DNA of 64,000 nt from Pantoea agglomerans. Its GTDB lineage: Bacteria; Pseudomonadota; Gammaproteobacteria; Enterobacterales; Enterobacteriaceae. The notes under the pieces were generated by a model. That model did not search any database. It had not been told where the DNA came from and saw nothing but the letters and a program-made list of their open reading frames with translations. The translations under genes and the position numbers were made by a program. How positions within the stretch are numbered: the stretch's first letter is position 1; the number at the start of each line of letters is the position of its first letter. The DNA is taken from the NCBI RefSeq assembly GCF_020149765.1, contig NZ_CP083809.1:1488001-1552000 (forward strand), written 5' to 3'. Shown piece after piece: positions 42,585 to 51,396 of the stretch.

Positions 42585-43901
42585 ATGCAGAATGTCATGG
42601 CCGAACAACAGACCTATTCCGACAACAGTTTGCTGCTGGACGCGCGCGAGCAGAATGTGCCGCGCGGCGTGGTGACCGCCCATCCGCTGGTGATTGAGCG
42701 CGCCAGAGGCAGTGAAGTCTGGGACGTCGAGGGGAACCGCTATCTCGACTTCGTCGGCGGCATCGGCGTGCTCAACGTCGGGCACAATCATCCGGCGGTG
42801 GTGAATGCGGTGACGCGCCAGCTGGGCCTGGTGTCGCACGCCTGTTTTCAGGTGGTGGCCTATCCGGGCTATATCGAGCTGGCGCAGCGTCTTAACCGGC
42901 TGGTGGGCGGCGGCGAAGCGTACAAAAGCGTCTTCTTTACCAGCGGCGCGGAAGCGGTAGAGAACGCCATTAAAATTGCCCGCTCGCATACCAGCCGCTC
43001 TGGCGTTATCGCCTTTGACGGCGCCTTTCACGGCCGTACGCTGCTGGGCGTGACGCTGACCGGCATGAGCCAGCCCTATAAGCAGAATTTTGGTCCTTTC
43101 CCGGCGGATATCTACCGCCTGCCGTTCCCCAATCCGCTGCATGGCGTCACCGAAGTGGACTGCCTGAAGGCGCTGGATCAGCTCTTTGCGGTGCAGATCG
43201 CGCCAGAGCGCGTGGCGGCGATCATTATCGAGCCGGTGCAGGGCGACGGCGGCTTCCTGCCGGCCGGCCCGGCGTTTATGCAGGCGCTGCGCCGCATTAC
43301 CGAGCAGCACGGCATCGTGCTGATCTGCGATGAGGTGCAGAGCGGCTTTGGCCGTACCGGCAAGATGTTCGCCTTCCAGCACTTCAACATCAAACCCGAT
43401 CTGGTCACGGTGGCGAAAAGCCTGGGCGGCGGTTTGCCTATTTCTGGCGTGGTGGGCAAGGCGGCGATAATGGACGCGCCGACGCCCGGCGGGCTGGGCG
43501 GCACCTACGGCGGCAATGCGCTGGGCTGCGCGGCGGCGCTGGCGGTGCTCGATTTGCTGGAGCACGACAACCTGCTGGCGCGCGCTAACCAGCTTGGCGA
43601 GCAGCTGCTGGCGCGGCTGCAGCTGCTGGCGGAGAAATATGCCTGCATCGGCGACGTGCGCGGCCTCGGCTTTATGCTGGCGGTGGAGATCCTCGATTTT
43701 GAAACCGGCAGGCCGGACGCGGCGCTGACGCAGAAGATCCTCGACAGCGCCTGCCAGGAGGGACTGCTGCTGATCAAGTGCGGCGTTCAGCGCAATGTGG
43801 TGCGCTTCCTGGCGCCGCTGGTAACGACCGATTCACAGCTGGAGGAGGCGCTGCACATTTTCGATATTGCGCTGGCGCGCGCCACAGGCCGGCTGGGCTG
43901 A
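42585..43901 (+). CDS. GABA-type aminotransferase (GabT/PuuE family)
   Basis: The 438-residue class III PLP aminotransferase has ICDEVQSGFGRTGKMFAFQH, PLP lysine in TVAKSLGGGLPISG, FTSGAEAVENAIKIARSHT and the substrate-arginine region. It is close to 4-aminobutyrate aminotransferases, which move the amino group to 2-oxoglutarate. GATGAGG precedes the ATG at 42585; a second ATG is at codon 5. The product would be succinate semialdehyde if the substrate is GABA, which the enzyme at 28764 could oxidise. Confidence 0.87.
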   Translation: MQNVMAEQQTYSDNSLLLDAREQNVPRGVVTAHPLVIERARGSEVWDVEGNRYLDFVGGIGVLNVGHNHPAVVNAVTRQLGLVSHACFQVVAYPGYIELAQRLNRLVGGGEAYKSVFFTSGAEAVENAIKIARSHTSRSGVIAFDGAFHGRTLLGVTLTGMSQPYKQNFGPFPADIYRLPFPNPLHGVTEVDCLKALDQLFAVQIAPERVAAIIIEPVQGDGGFLPAGPAFMQALRRITEQHGIVLICDEVQSGFGRTGKMFAFQHFNIKPDLVTVAKSLGGGLPISGVVGKAAIMDAPTPGGLGGTYGGNALGCAAALAVLDLLEHDNLLARANQLGEQLLARLQLLAEKYACIGDVRGLGFMLAVEILDFETGRPDAALTQKILDSACQEGLLLIKCGVQRNVVRFLAPLVTTDSQLEEALHIFDIALARATGRLG

Positions 43902-44042
43902 AACCCGCTTCCTCATTGATATTGCTGGAATAATTATAATTTTTCCTGATGGATAACGCGCGCGTTAACGCTGGCGCTGGCGGCGCAAAGCGTGTTATAC
44001 CATCAGCACGTCCTGCACAATTGGTTAACAATGAGGGGTGGT

Positions 44043-44555
44043 ATGAACGGCTTAATGAAACTTGACCGCATCGATATCAACATCCTGGTGCAACTGCAAA
44101 AAGATGGCCGTATCAGCAACGTTAATCTCGCCGATGCCGTGGGACTTTCGCCCAGCCCCTGCCTGCAGCGCGTCAAGCGCCTTGAGCAGGCTGGCTTTAT
44201 CACCGGCTATGAAGCCCATATCAATCTCACCAAAATAACCGATTCGGTCACGGTCTTTACCGAAGTGACGCTCTCCGGCCATCGCCGCGAAGATTTTATG
44301 AAGTTCGAGAGCGCGCTGCGCGATGTCGACGAGCTGATGGAGTGCCACCTGATTACCGGCGGCTACGACTATCTGCTGCGCTTTATCACCCGCAGCATTG
44401 AGCACTACCAGGAAGTCATTGAGAAGATGCTGGATGCGCAGATCGGCATCGATAAATACTTCAGCTATATCGTGATTAAGTCGCCGGTAATGAAGAGCAG
44501 CGTGCCGCTGCGCTCGCTGATTACCCGGCAGAATGACGTGCTGGGCGCGCTCTAG
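44043..44555 (+). CDS. Lrp/AsnC family transcriptional regulator
   Basis: The 170-residue Lrp-type regulator has the helix-turn-helix ISNVNLADAVGLSPSPCLQRVKRLE and a RAM domain (CHLITGGYDYLLRF). I use ATG 44043 after GAGGGGTGG; the frame continues 17 codons upstream. It follows the aminotransferase gene by 141 bp, with an AT-rich stretch (TATAAT near 43937) that may hold its own promoter. It is the likely ligand-responsive regulator of the amine/peptide genes, but no target site can be assigned. Confidence 0.85.
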   Translation: MNGLMKLDRIDINILVQLQKDGRISNVNLADAVGLSPSPCLQRVKRLEQAGFITGYEAHINLTKITDSVTVFTEVTLSGHRREDFMKFESALRDVDELMECHLITGGYDYLLRFITRSIEHYQEVIEKMLDAQIGIDKYFSYIVIKSPVMKSSVPLRSLITRQNDVLGAL

Positions 44556-44796
44556 TTTCTGCCGCACTGAGCCTTTTACAGTCTGCTTTATCAACGCGGG
44601 CGAGCAAGGGAAGGGCGTGAAAACAGCGCAGGATAAAAACGTTCTGTTCCACCCGTCAGGCAGTTAACCGGTCATTGGGAAGAGCAGACATTTCATCGCG
44701 GCGCGAAGAGACGGGCACGCTTACCACGCGGATATCGCGGCTTATGGACGAGCGATTGCCTCTGCCTGCGGCTTTAAAAAATCATCCGCCTGTTCC

Positions 44797-44817
44797 GCCC
44801 CGCTATGGGGCTTTTTT
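44797..44817 (+). terminator. Rho-independent terminator
   Basis: GCCCC and GGGGC form a short GC stem around GCTAT and are followed by six T. It lies about 240 bp after the Lrp-type stop and closes the region before the hydantoinase operon. The stretch 44556-44796 holds no gene I can support. Confidence 0.7.
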
Positions 44818-44894
44818 ATGGCCGCAGCCAGCCCCTTTCACACAGCATAACATTTCTTTTCCGCCCTTTTTTCAACGCATTTAACGGGTTCGCC

Positions 44895-44927
44895 GCGCCT
44901 CTTCAGCCGCGTCGGCTGAAGAGGCGC
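44895..44927. repeat. Perfect 15-bp inverted repeat before the GNAT-hydantoinase operon
   Basis: GCGCCTCTTCAGCCG and its exact complement CGGCTGAAGAGGCGC face each other across a 3-base loop. No T run follows. A TATAAA at about 44934 stands seven bases after it, so it may be an operator or a hairpin in a transcript leader rather than a terminator. Confidence 0.7.
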
Positions 44928-44964
44928 GCTTACTATAAATCGATGCCGCCACAAGGAGTTATTT

Positions 44965-45411
44965 ATGACCGCACTGATTATCGCCGACCATCTCTGGCAG
45001 CGCGACGACTTTACCCTTTCTACCAAACGGACGCGGCTGGATATGGACTGGGTCCACTTCCAGCTGGCCGAGCGATCCTACTGGGCGAAAGGGCAGGCGC
45101 GCGCCACCACCGAGCGGGCCGTGGCGGCCTCGCTGCCGTTTGGGCTCTATCACATTGATGCGCAGATCGGCTTTGCGCGGCTGATTACCGACTACACCCG
45201 CTTCGGCTGGCTGTGCGACGTCATTATCGACGAGGCGTGGCGCGGGCATGGCCTGGGCAGCTGGCTGGCAGGCTGCGTGCGCGAGCATCCGGAGCTTGCC
45301 ACGGTGCGGCGCTGGATGCTTTCAACAAACGATGCTCATCAGCTCTATCAGCGGCTTGGCTGGCGCGTGGTGCAGGAGCCGCACAAGCTGATGGAATTCC
45401 CTCTCTCCTGA
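44965..45411 (+). CDS. GNAT-family acetyltransferase
   Basis: The 148-residue single-domain GNAT protein has the acetyl-CoA-binding region CDVIIDEAWRGHGLGSWLAG and the end segment NDAHQLYQRLGWRVV. AAGGAG precedes the ATG. It lies 16 bp before the hydantoinase A gene, so it is probably co-transcribed. The likely substrate is an amine or amino acid, not determinable here. Confidence 0.83.
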   Translation: MTALIIADHLWQRDDFTLSTKRTRLDMDWVHFQLAERSYWAKGQARATTERAVAASLPFGLYHIDAQIGFARLITDYTRFGWLCDVIIDEAWRGHGLGSWLAGCVREHPELATVRRWMLSTNDAHQLYQRLGWRVVQEPHKLMEFPLS

Positions 45412-45427
45412 CCCTGGAGTGACACAG

Positions 45428-47479
45428 ATGCGTTACCGCGTTGGCGTGGACATTGGCGGATCCTTTACCGATTTCGCCGTGCTGGATCGGCAAACCAACC
45501 AGATCCATACCCTGAAAGTGCTGTCGCGGCCCGATGCGCCCGGCAGTGAAATCCTGACCGGGCTGGCGCAGCTCGCCGCGCGCGACGGCGTCGATCCCGC
45601 CCAGATCGGCTACTTTACCCACGGCACCACGGTCGGCATCAACGCGGTGATCCAGCGGCGCGGCGTGCGGCTGGCGCTGTTTGCCACCAAAGGCTTCTGC
45701 GACGTGCTGGAGCTGGCGCGGCTGAAAATTCCCCATATTCACGATCTCTTTTCCCGTCGGCCCACGCCGCTGATTAGCCGCGACCGCGTCTTCGCTATCC
45801 GCGAGCGCACCGACCGCGACGGCAAGGTGCTGCAGTCGGTGGATCGCCAGAGCGTGCTGGCGGCTATCGCGGGCGCACGCGCGGCGGGCTGTGAGGGCAT
45901 CGTGGTGGCGCTGCTGCACAGCTACCGCAACCGGCACAATGAGGCGGCGGTAAAGGCGATCGTTGAGGAGGTCGCGCCCGAGCTGCTGACCTCCTGCTCG
46001 GCCGACATCTGGCCCGTTATCCGCGAATATGAGCGCACCATTACTGCCACTATCAACGCCTACGTGCAGCCAATGGTCATCAACTATCTGGAAAAGTTTG
46101 AAGGCGCGCTGCGTGATAAAGGCGTCACCACGCCGCCGCGCATGACCAAATCCAACGGCGGCGTAATGGGCGTTGAGCAGGCGAAGCGCGAATGCGTGCA
46201 GATGGTGCTCTCCGGCACCGCCTCCGGGGTAATCGGCGCCAGCTATCTCGCCAGCGCCTGCGGCTTTGATCGCATCCTCAGCCTGGATATCGGCGGCACC
46301 AGCGCCGACGTAGCGGTGATTATTAACGGTGAGGTGGCGCAGGGCAACGGCGAGATCATCGGCGACTTTCCCGTTTATATCCCCTCGGTGGCGGTGACCT
46401 CCGTCGGGCAGGGGGGCGGGTCGCTGGCGTGGATCGACGAGCAGGGGGTGATGCAGATGGGGCCGGACAGCGCCGGCTCGCTGCCCGGCCCTGTCTGTTT
46501 CCAGCGCGGCGGCACTCAGCCGACCGCCACCGACGCCTTTGCCGCCTGCGGCATGATCGGCCACGGCGATCTCGGCTACCACGCCGTGCAGGTGGATGTT
46601 GCCGCCGCCCGCGCCGCCTGGCAGCCGCTGGCCGATCGCCTTGGCGTGTCGCCAGAGCAGACCGCTGAAGCCGCTATTGAACTGGCGATCTCCAGCATGT
46701 ACGGCGATACCAGCGGCCTGCTGTCGCGCTTCGGCCTCGATCCGCGCGAGTTCTGGTTTCTCGCCTTCGGCGGTGCCGGTCCGATGATGGGCTGTTTTCT
46801 GGCGCGCGAACTCAATATGAAAGGCGTAATCGTGCCGCCGACGCCGGGCGTGCTCTCGGCGCTGGGCGGGCTGGTGGCGGATATCCGCAACGACTTTATC
46901 CGCACGCTTTATGGCGATCTTAACGCACAGCTGGCGGACCGGCTGGCCTCTGAAGCGGAGAGCCTGAGCCAGCGGGCGCAGGCCTGGCTGACGGCGGAGC
47001 ACGGCGCGGCGATGCCGTTCAGGCTGCAGTTCAGCGCCGATATGCGCTATCGCGGCCAGTCGTTTGAAGTTGACGTGCCGCTGGAGGCGGCGTGGCTGAT
47101 GAGCGCCGACGTGGCGGCGCTGCATGCGGCCTTCGATCGCCAGCATCACCAGCTCTTTGGCCACAGCGACGCTGACGCGCCGGTGCAGCTTATCAATCTG
47201 CGGCTGGTCATTACCTCGCCCACGCCGAAACCGGTGCTGAATCGCCTCGCGCCCGCCACCGCGCCCGTGGCGGTGGTGAAACAGGTTCAGGCGTGGATAG
47301 AGGGCGCTTTTCATCAGGTCGATCTGGTGCTGCGCGCGACGCTGCGCCCCGGCCATCGGCTGCGCGGCCCGGTCATCGTGGCGCAGGATGACTGCACCAC
47401 CTGCGTACCGCCGCGCATGCAGGTTGAGGTGGACAGCTTCGGCAATCTGTTAATTACCCCGCTGAACGAGGAGAAGTGA
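45428..47479 (+). CDS. hyuA: Hydantoinase/oxoprolinase subunit A (HyuA)
   Basis: The 683-residue protein of the HyuA/5-oxoprolinase N-terminal family has the ATPase-type signature RVGVDIGGSFTDFAVLD at the start, FTHGTTVGINAVI, SLDIGGTSADVAVI near residue 285 and PTPGVLSALGGLVADIR near residue 475. Such ASKHA-type ATPases open cyclic amides (hydantoins, 5-oxoproline) with ATP, jointly with subunit B. ATG 45428 is chosen over GTG 45419 because TGGAG stands 10 bases before it. The substrate is not known. N-methylhydantoin and 5-oxoproline are possibilities. Confidence 0.86.
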   Translation: MRYRVGVDIGGSFTDFAVLDRQTNQIHTLKVLSRPDAPGSEILTGLAQLAARDGVDPAQIGYFTHGTTVGINAVIQRRGVRLALFATKGFCDVLELARLKIPHIHDLFSRRPTPLISRDRVFAIRERTDRDGKVLQSVDRQSVLAAIAGARAAGCEGIVVALLHSYRNRHNEAAVKAIVEEVAPELLTSCSADIWPVIREYERTITATINAYVQPMVINYLEKFEGALRDKGVTTPPRMTKSNGGVMGVEQAKRECVQMVLSGTASGVIGASYLASACGFDRILSLDIGGTSADVAVIINGEVAQGNGEIIGDFPVYIPSVAVTSVGQGGGSLAWIDEQGVMQMGPDSAGSLPGPVCFQRGGTQPTATDAFAACGMIGHGDLGYHAVQVDVAAARAAWQPLADRLGVSPEQTAEAAIELAISSMYGDTSGLLSRFGLDPREFWFLAFGGAGPMMGCFLARELNMKGVIVPPTPGVLSALGGLVADIRNDFIRTLYGDLNAQLADRLASEAESLSQRAQAWLTAEHGAAMPFRLQFSADMRYRGQSFEVDVPLEAAWLMSADVAALHAAFDRQHHQLFGHSDADAPVQLINLRLVITSPTPKPVLNRLAPATAPVAVVKQVQAWIEGAFHQVDLVLRATLRPGHRLRGPVIVAQDDCTTCVPPRMQVEVDSFGNLLITPLNEEK

Positions 47480-47481
47480 TC

Positions 47482-49443
47482 GTGGCTATTGACGGACGTA
47501 ACCTGCAAATTCTCGCCAACTACTGCGCGGCGGCGGCTGACGCGATGGCCTTTACCCTGATGCGCACCGCGCACTCCACCTTCGTCAAAGAGACCGAGGA
47601 TTTCTCCTGCCAGATCGTCAGCCGCGAGGGGCTGGCGTTTGCCTCGCCGCGCAGCTTCGGCGCCCCCTGGTACAGCGGCATCGACTATGCGCCGGTGCTG
47701 GCGCTGATCGATCGCTATGACGAAGGGGACATCTGCATCACCAATGACGCCTACGCTGGCAACGTCGCCACCCATTCGCCGGATATCCATATCTGGAAGC
47801 CGGTGTTTCACGCCGGTGAAATCCTCTGCTTTGTGGTCGGCCATATTCATAACACCGATATTGGCGGCGCGGTGCCCGCCTCGCTGTCGCGATCCCTGAC
47901 CGATATCGTGCAGGAGGGTATTCGCATCCCGCCGCTGAAGATCATGCGCAACGGCGAGCTCAACGAGGATGTGGCGCGCATTCTGCGGCTGAACGTGCGG
48001 GTGCCGGAGCAGAACTGGGGCGACTTTAAGGCGCAAATCGCCTCGGTGAATATCGGCGAGCGCAAAATCCATGAGATTGTCGCCCGCTTCGGCGTGGCCG
48101 ATTTCCTGCAGGGCATCGAGGGGATACTCGACTACGCCGAACAGCAGGCGCGCGCCGCGATCCGCACCATTCCCGACGGCGACTACGTCTACGCCGACTA
48201 CGCCGATGAAGATGGCGAAGGGGGCTATCCCTGTCGCATCGCCATTACGCTGCGGGTGCGCGGCGATACGCTGGAGCTTGACTATACCGGCAGCGATCCG
48301 CAGCTCGCCTCGTCGCTCAATATGCCGACCGGCGGCCGCGAGCGCCATCCGCTGGCGCTGGTTGGCGTCACTTACGTGCTCTCGACGCTCGATCGCAATC
48401 TGCTGCTCAATGCCGGAACGCTGCGCCCGACGCGCGCGATCCTGCCGCCGGGCACGGTAATGAACTGCGAAGCGCCCGCCGCCGTCGGCATGCGTTCCCT
48501 TACCTGCGCGCTGTCGCAAATCGCTACCGTCGGCGTCTTCTCTCTGGCGCTGCCGACGCGCCTGCCGGCTAACTCGCCGGGCGGCAACTCGATTATGAAT
48601 ATCCGCACGCTGGACGCGCGCAACCGCAGCGTGGTGGCCTCGCTCGGGCCGGTTGGCGGCGGCGCGGGCGGTACGCCGCGCCACGACGGACCGGACGGTT
48701 CGGGCGGATTGTCAGCCTTTCTGAAAAACACCCCGATTGAGATCAACGAGGCGGAAGTGCCGATTCGCTTCCTGCGCTACGGTCTCGCCGCCAACAGCGC
48801 CGGTGCCGGGCGCTATCGCGGCGGGCTGGCGACCGAAATGGCGTTTGAAATTTTTACCCCGGAGACCACCGTCACCGCGCGCAACCGCAACCGATCGGTG
48901 TTCGCCTCGGCAGGGGCGGCGGGCGGCTGCGCGGGTGCGCTCTCTTACTTTCGCACCCTGCGCGACGGCAAGGTGCTGGAGCACGGCAACCGCGACGTGA
49001 TCCACTGCCAGCCGGGGGATGTGGTAGAGGTGCGCGGGCCGGGCGCGGGCGGCTACGGCCTGCCGTCGCAGCGCGACGTTAATGCGGTGCTCCAGGATGT
49101 GCGCTGCGGCTTTCTCAGCGCGGCGGCGGCGCGCGCGCAGTACGGGGTGGCGATAGCCAACGGCGAGGTGGATGAGGCGGCAACGGCGCGGCTGCGCGCC
49201 GCAATGCCGCAGCAGGTCGGGGCGCATTTTCATCACGGCACGGCGCGCCAGGCGTTTGAGGCGATCTGGACGCCGGAACGCTACCGGTTGCTCACCGCCT
49301 TTCTCGCCGACGCGCCGGTAAGCTGGCGCCATTTTCTGAAAACCCAGGTGTTTCGCGCCGTCGAGCAGGCAGGTGAAGCGGCGGATATGGCGCAAATATT
49401 CAGCGCCTTACGGCTGCGCTTTCCCGCATTAGCAGGCGAATAA
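47482..49443 (+). CDS. hyuB: Hydantoinase/oxoprolinase subunit B (HyuB)
   Basis: The 653-residue HyuB-type protein has early family segments AFTLMRTAHSTFVKETEDFSC, ITNDAYAGNVATHSPDIHIW and VGHIHNTDIGGAVPAS. NSPGGNSIMNIRTL and RFLRYGLAANSAGAGRYRGG follow in the later half. It forms the active complex with HyuA. I favour GTG 47482, 8 bases after GAGGAG, over GTG 47476, which is too close to it. Either start overlaps or nearly overlaps the HyuA stop, which fits translational coupling. Confidence 0.86.
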   Translation: MAIDGRNLQILANYCAAAADAMAFTLMRTAHSTFVKETEDFSCQIVSREGLAFASPRSFGAPWYSGIDYAPVLALIDRYDEGDICITNDAYAGNVATHSPDIHIWKPVFHAGEILCFVVGHIHNTDIGGAVPASLSRSLTDIVQEGIRIPPLKIMRNGELNEDVARILRLNVRVPEQNWGDFKAQIASVNIGERKIHEIVARFGVADFLQGIEGILDYAEQQARAAIRTIPDGDYVYADYADEDGEGGYPCRIAITLRVRGDTLELDYTGSDPQLASSLNMPTGGRERHPLALVGVTYVLSTLDRNLLLNAGTLRPTRAILPPGTVMNCEAPAAVGMRSLTCALSQIATVGVFSLALPTRLPANSPGGNSIMNIRTLDARNRSVVASLGPVGGGAGGTPRHDGPDGSGGLSAFLKNTPIEINEAEVPIRFLRYGLAANSAGAGRYRGGLATEMAFEIFTPETTVTARNRNRSVFASAGAAGGCAGALSYFRTLRDGKVLEHGNRDVIHCQPGDVVEVRGPGAGGYGLPSQRDVNAVLQDVRCGFLSAAAARAQYGVAIANGEVDEAATARLRAAMPQQVGAHFHHGTARQAFEAIWTPERYRLLTAFLADAPVSWRHFLKTQVFRAVEQAGEAADMAQIFSALRLRFPALAGE

Positions 49444-49499
49444 GCCAGATTGTCGTCTACCCTTACTCTCTGACACGGATTTTCAAGGAGGCGACAACG

Positions 49500-51278
49500 A
49501 TGAGCATGAAAACCAGCGATTTCTTTGTGCAGCGGCTGAAGGCCTGGGGCGTCACGCGGATTTACGGCTACCCCGGCGACGGCATCAACGGCGTGCTCGG
49601 CGCCATCCAGCGCGCCAATGAAAAGGGCGACGGCATTGAGTTTATTCAGGTGCGGCACGAAGAGATGGCCGCCTTTATGGCGGCTGGTCACGCCAAGTTC
49701 ACCGGCGAGCTGGGGGTCTGCCTCTCCACCGGCGGCCCGGGCGCGACCCATCTGCTGACCGGCCTCTACGACGCCAAAATGGATCACGCGCCGGTGCTGG
49801 CGATTGCCGGTCAGGCGGAAGTGACGGCGCGCGGCGCCAGCTACCAGCAGGAGATGAACCTCGATCGCGTGTTTGCCGATGTGGCTAACTTCGTGCAGGA
49901 GGCGGCCGCGCCGGCGCAGGTGCGCCATCTGATTGACCGCGGCGTGCGCATCGCCAAAGCGCAAAATGGCGTGGCGGTAGTGATTGTGCCGAAAGATATT
50001 CAGGACGAACCCTGGGAAGCGCCAAAGCATCTGCACGGCTTTACCCACTCCGGCCCCGGCTATCAGCGTCCTAAAGTGGTGCCTTACGAGGCGGATTTGC
50101 AGCGCGCCGCTGAGGTGCTGAACGCCGGTAAAAAGGTCGCTATTCTGATCGGCGCAGGCGCGCGTGGCGCGGCGGTGGAAGTGGTGCAGACCGCCAACGT
50201 GCTGGCGGCGGGCGTCGCCAAAGCGCTGCTGGGTAAAGATGTGCTGCCGGACGACGCGCCGTTCGTTACCGGCTCTATCGGCCTGCTCGGCACCAAACCC
50301 TCGTGGGAGCTGATGCAGAACTGCGACACGCTGCTGATGATCGGCAGCGGCTTCCCCTGGACCGAGTTCCTGCCGAAAGAGGGCAAGGCGCGCGCGGTGC
50401 AGATCGATATCGACCCGGCGATGCTCGGCCTGCGTTACCCCTGCGAAGTGAACCTGCACGGCGACGCGGCGGAAACCCTGCGCGCGCTGCTGCCGCTGCT
50501 GGAGCACAAAGAGGACCGCAGCTGGCAGGAGGAGATCGCCGTGCAGGTACGCGACTGGTGGAAGGTCATGGAAGATCGCGCCCATGCGCCCGCCAACCCG
50601 GTTAACCCGCAGCGCGTAGTGTGGGAGATGTCGCCGCAGCTGCCCGACAACGCCATCGTCACCTCTGACTCCGGCTCCTGCGCCAACTGGTTCGCGCGCG
50701 ACTACCGCGTCAAGCAGGGGCAGCGCGCCACGCTGTCGGGCGGGCTCGCCTGCATGGGTGCGGCGGTGCCGTACGCTACCGCCGCCAAGTTCGCCCATCC
50801 CGACAGGCCGGTGGTGGCGCTGGTCGGCGACGGCGCGATGCAGATGAATAATATGGCGGAGCTGATCACCATTCAGAAATACTGGCAGCAGTGGAGCGAT
50901 CCGCGCCTTATCGTCTGCGTCTTCAACAACCAGGATCTTAACCAGGTTACCTGGGAGCAGCGCGTCATGGAAGGCAATGCACGCTTTGAGGCGACGCAGC
51001 AGCTGCCGGACGTGCGCTACGCCCAGTTTGCCGAGTCGCTTGGCCTGCAGGGCATCTTTGTTGACAACCCGGATGAGCTGGAGGAGGCCTGGCGACGCGC
51101 GCTGAGCGCCGATCGTCCGGTGGTGCTGGAGGTGAAAACCGACCCGGAAGTGGCGCCGCTGCCGCCGCATATCACCTTTAAACAGGCAAAAGCCTTTATG
51201 AGCTCAATGGCGAAGGGCGATCGCGGCGCGGCGCAGATTATCAGCGACACCGCCAGCCAGCTGCTGCACAAAAAGTAA
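49500..51278 (+). CDS. ThDP-dependent enzyme, pyruvate oxidase/acetolactate synthase type
   Basis: The 592-residue thiamine-diphosphate enzyme has the catalytic glutamate in VRHEEMAAFMAAGHAKFTG near residue 53, a central FAD/nucleotide-type domain, and the ThDP/Mg motif GDGAMQMNNMAELIT near residue 443. It most resembles the thiamine pyrophosphate-requiring group close to PoxB, without PoxB's C-terminal membrane-binding helix signature that I can see. It probably decarboxylates a 2-oxo acid. AAGGAGG precedes the ATG. It stands 56 bp after the hydantoinase genes, with a terminator-like hairpin after it. Confidence 0.82.
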   Translation: MSMKTSDFFVQRLKAWGVTRIYGYPGDGINGVLGAIQRANEKGDGIEFIQVRHEEMAAFMAAGHAKFTGELGVCLSTGGPGATHLLTGLYDAKMDHAPVLAIAGQAEVTARGASYQQEMNLDRVFADVANFVQEAAAPAQVRHLIDRGVRIAKAQNGVAVVIVPKDIQDEPWEAPKHLHGFTHSGPGYQRPKVVPYEADLQRAAEVLNAGKKVAILIGAGARGAAVEVVQTANVLAAGVAKALLGKDVLPDDAPFVTGSIGLLGTKPSWELMQNCDTLLMIGSGFPWTEFLPKEGKARAVQIDIDPAMLGLRYPCEVNLHGDAAETLRALLPLLEHKEDRSWQEEIAVQVRDWWKVMEDRAHAPANPVNPQRVVWEMSPQLPDNAIVTSDSGSCANWFARDYRVKQGQRATLSGGLACMGAAVPYATAAKFAHPDRPVVALVGDGAMQMNNMAELITIQKYWQQWSDPRLIVCVFNNQDLNQVTWEQRVMEGNARFEATQQLPDVRYAQFAESLGLQGIFVDNPDELEEAWRRALSADRPVVLEVKTDPEVAPLPPHITFKQAKAFMSSMAKGDRGAAQIISDTASQLLHKK

Positions 51279-51294
51279 CAGGCACGAAGGGTTA

Positions 51295-51316
51295 AGCGGC
51301 CCGGCTGCGGGCCGCT
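51295..51316 (+). terminator. Terminator-like hairpin
   Basis: AGCGGCCCG and CGGGCCGCT are perfect 9-bp arms around GCTG, followed by the pyrimidine-rich ACTCTTATCCTCTC. It lies 16 bp after the ThDP enzyme stop. Confidence 0.65.
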
Positions 51317-51396
51317 ACTCTTATCCTCTCTCTTTCCCCAGGCCGTTCGCGTCGGGGTTCAGGCGATTCGCCATCACTCTCGTTCAGGAGTCACCC

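Noticed and set aside
44675..44884. 69-residue open frame in the gap after the Lrp-type regulator
   Set aside because: No ribosome-binding site, no family-like sequence, and it runs through the terminator at 44797-44817.
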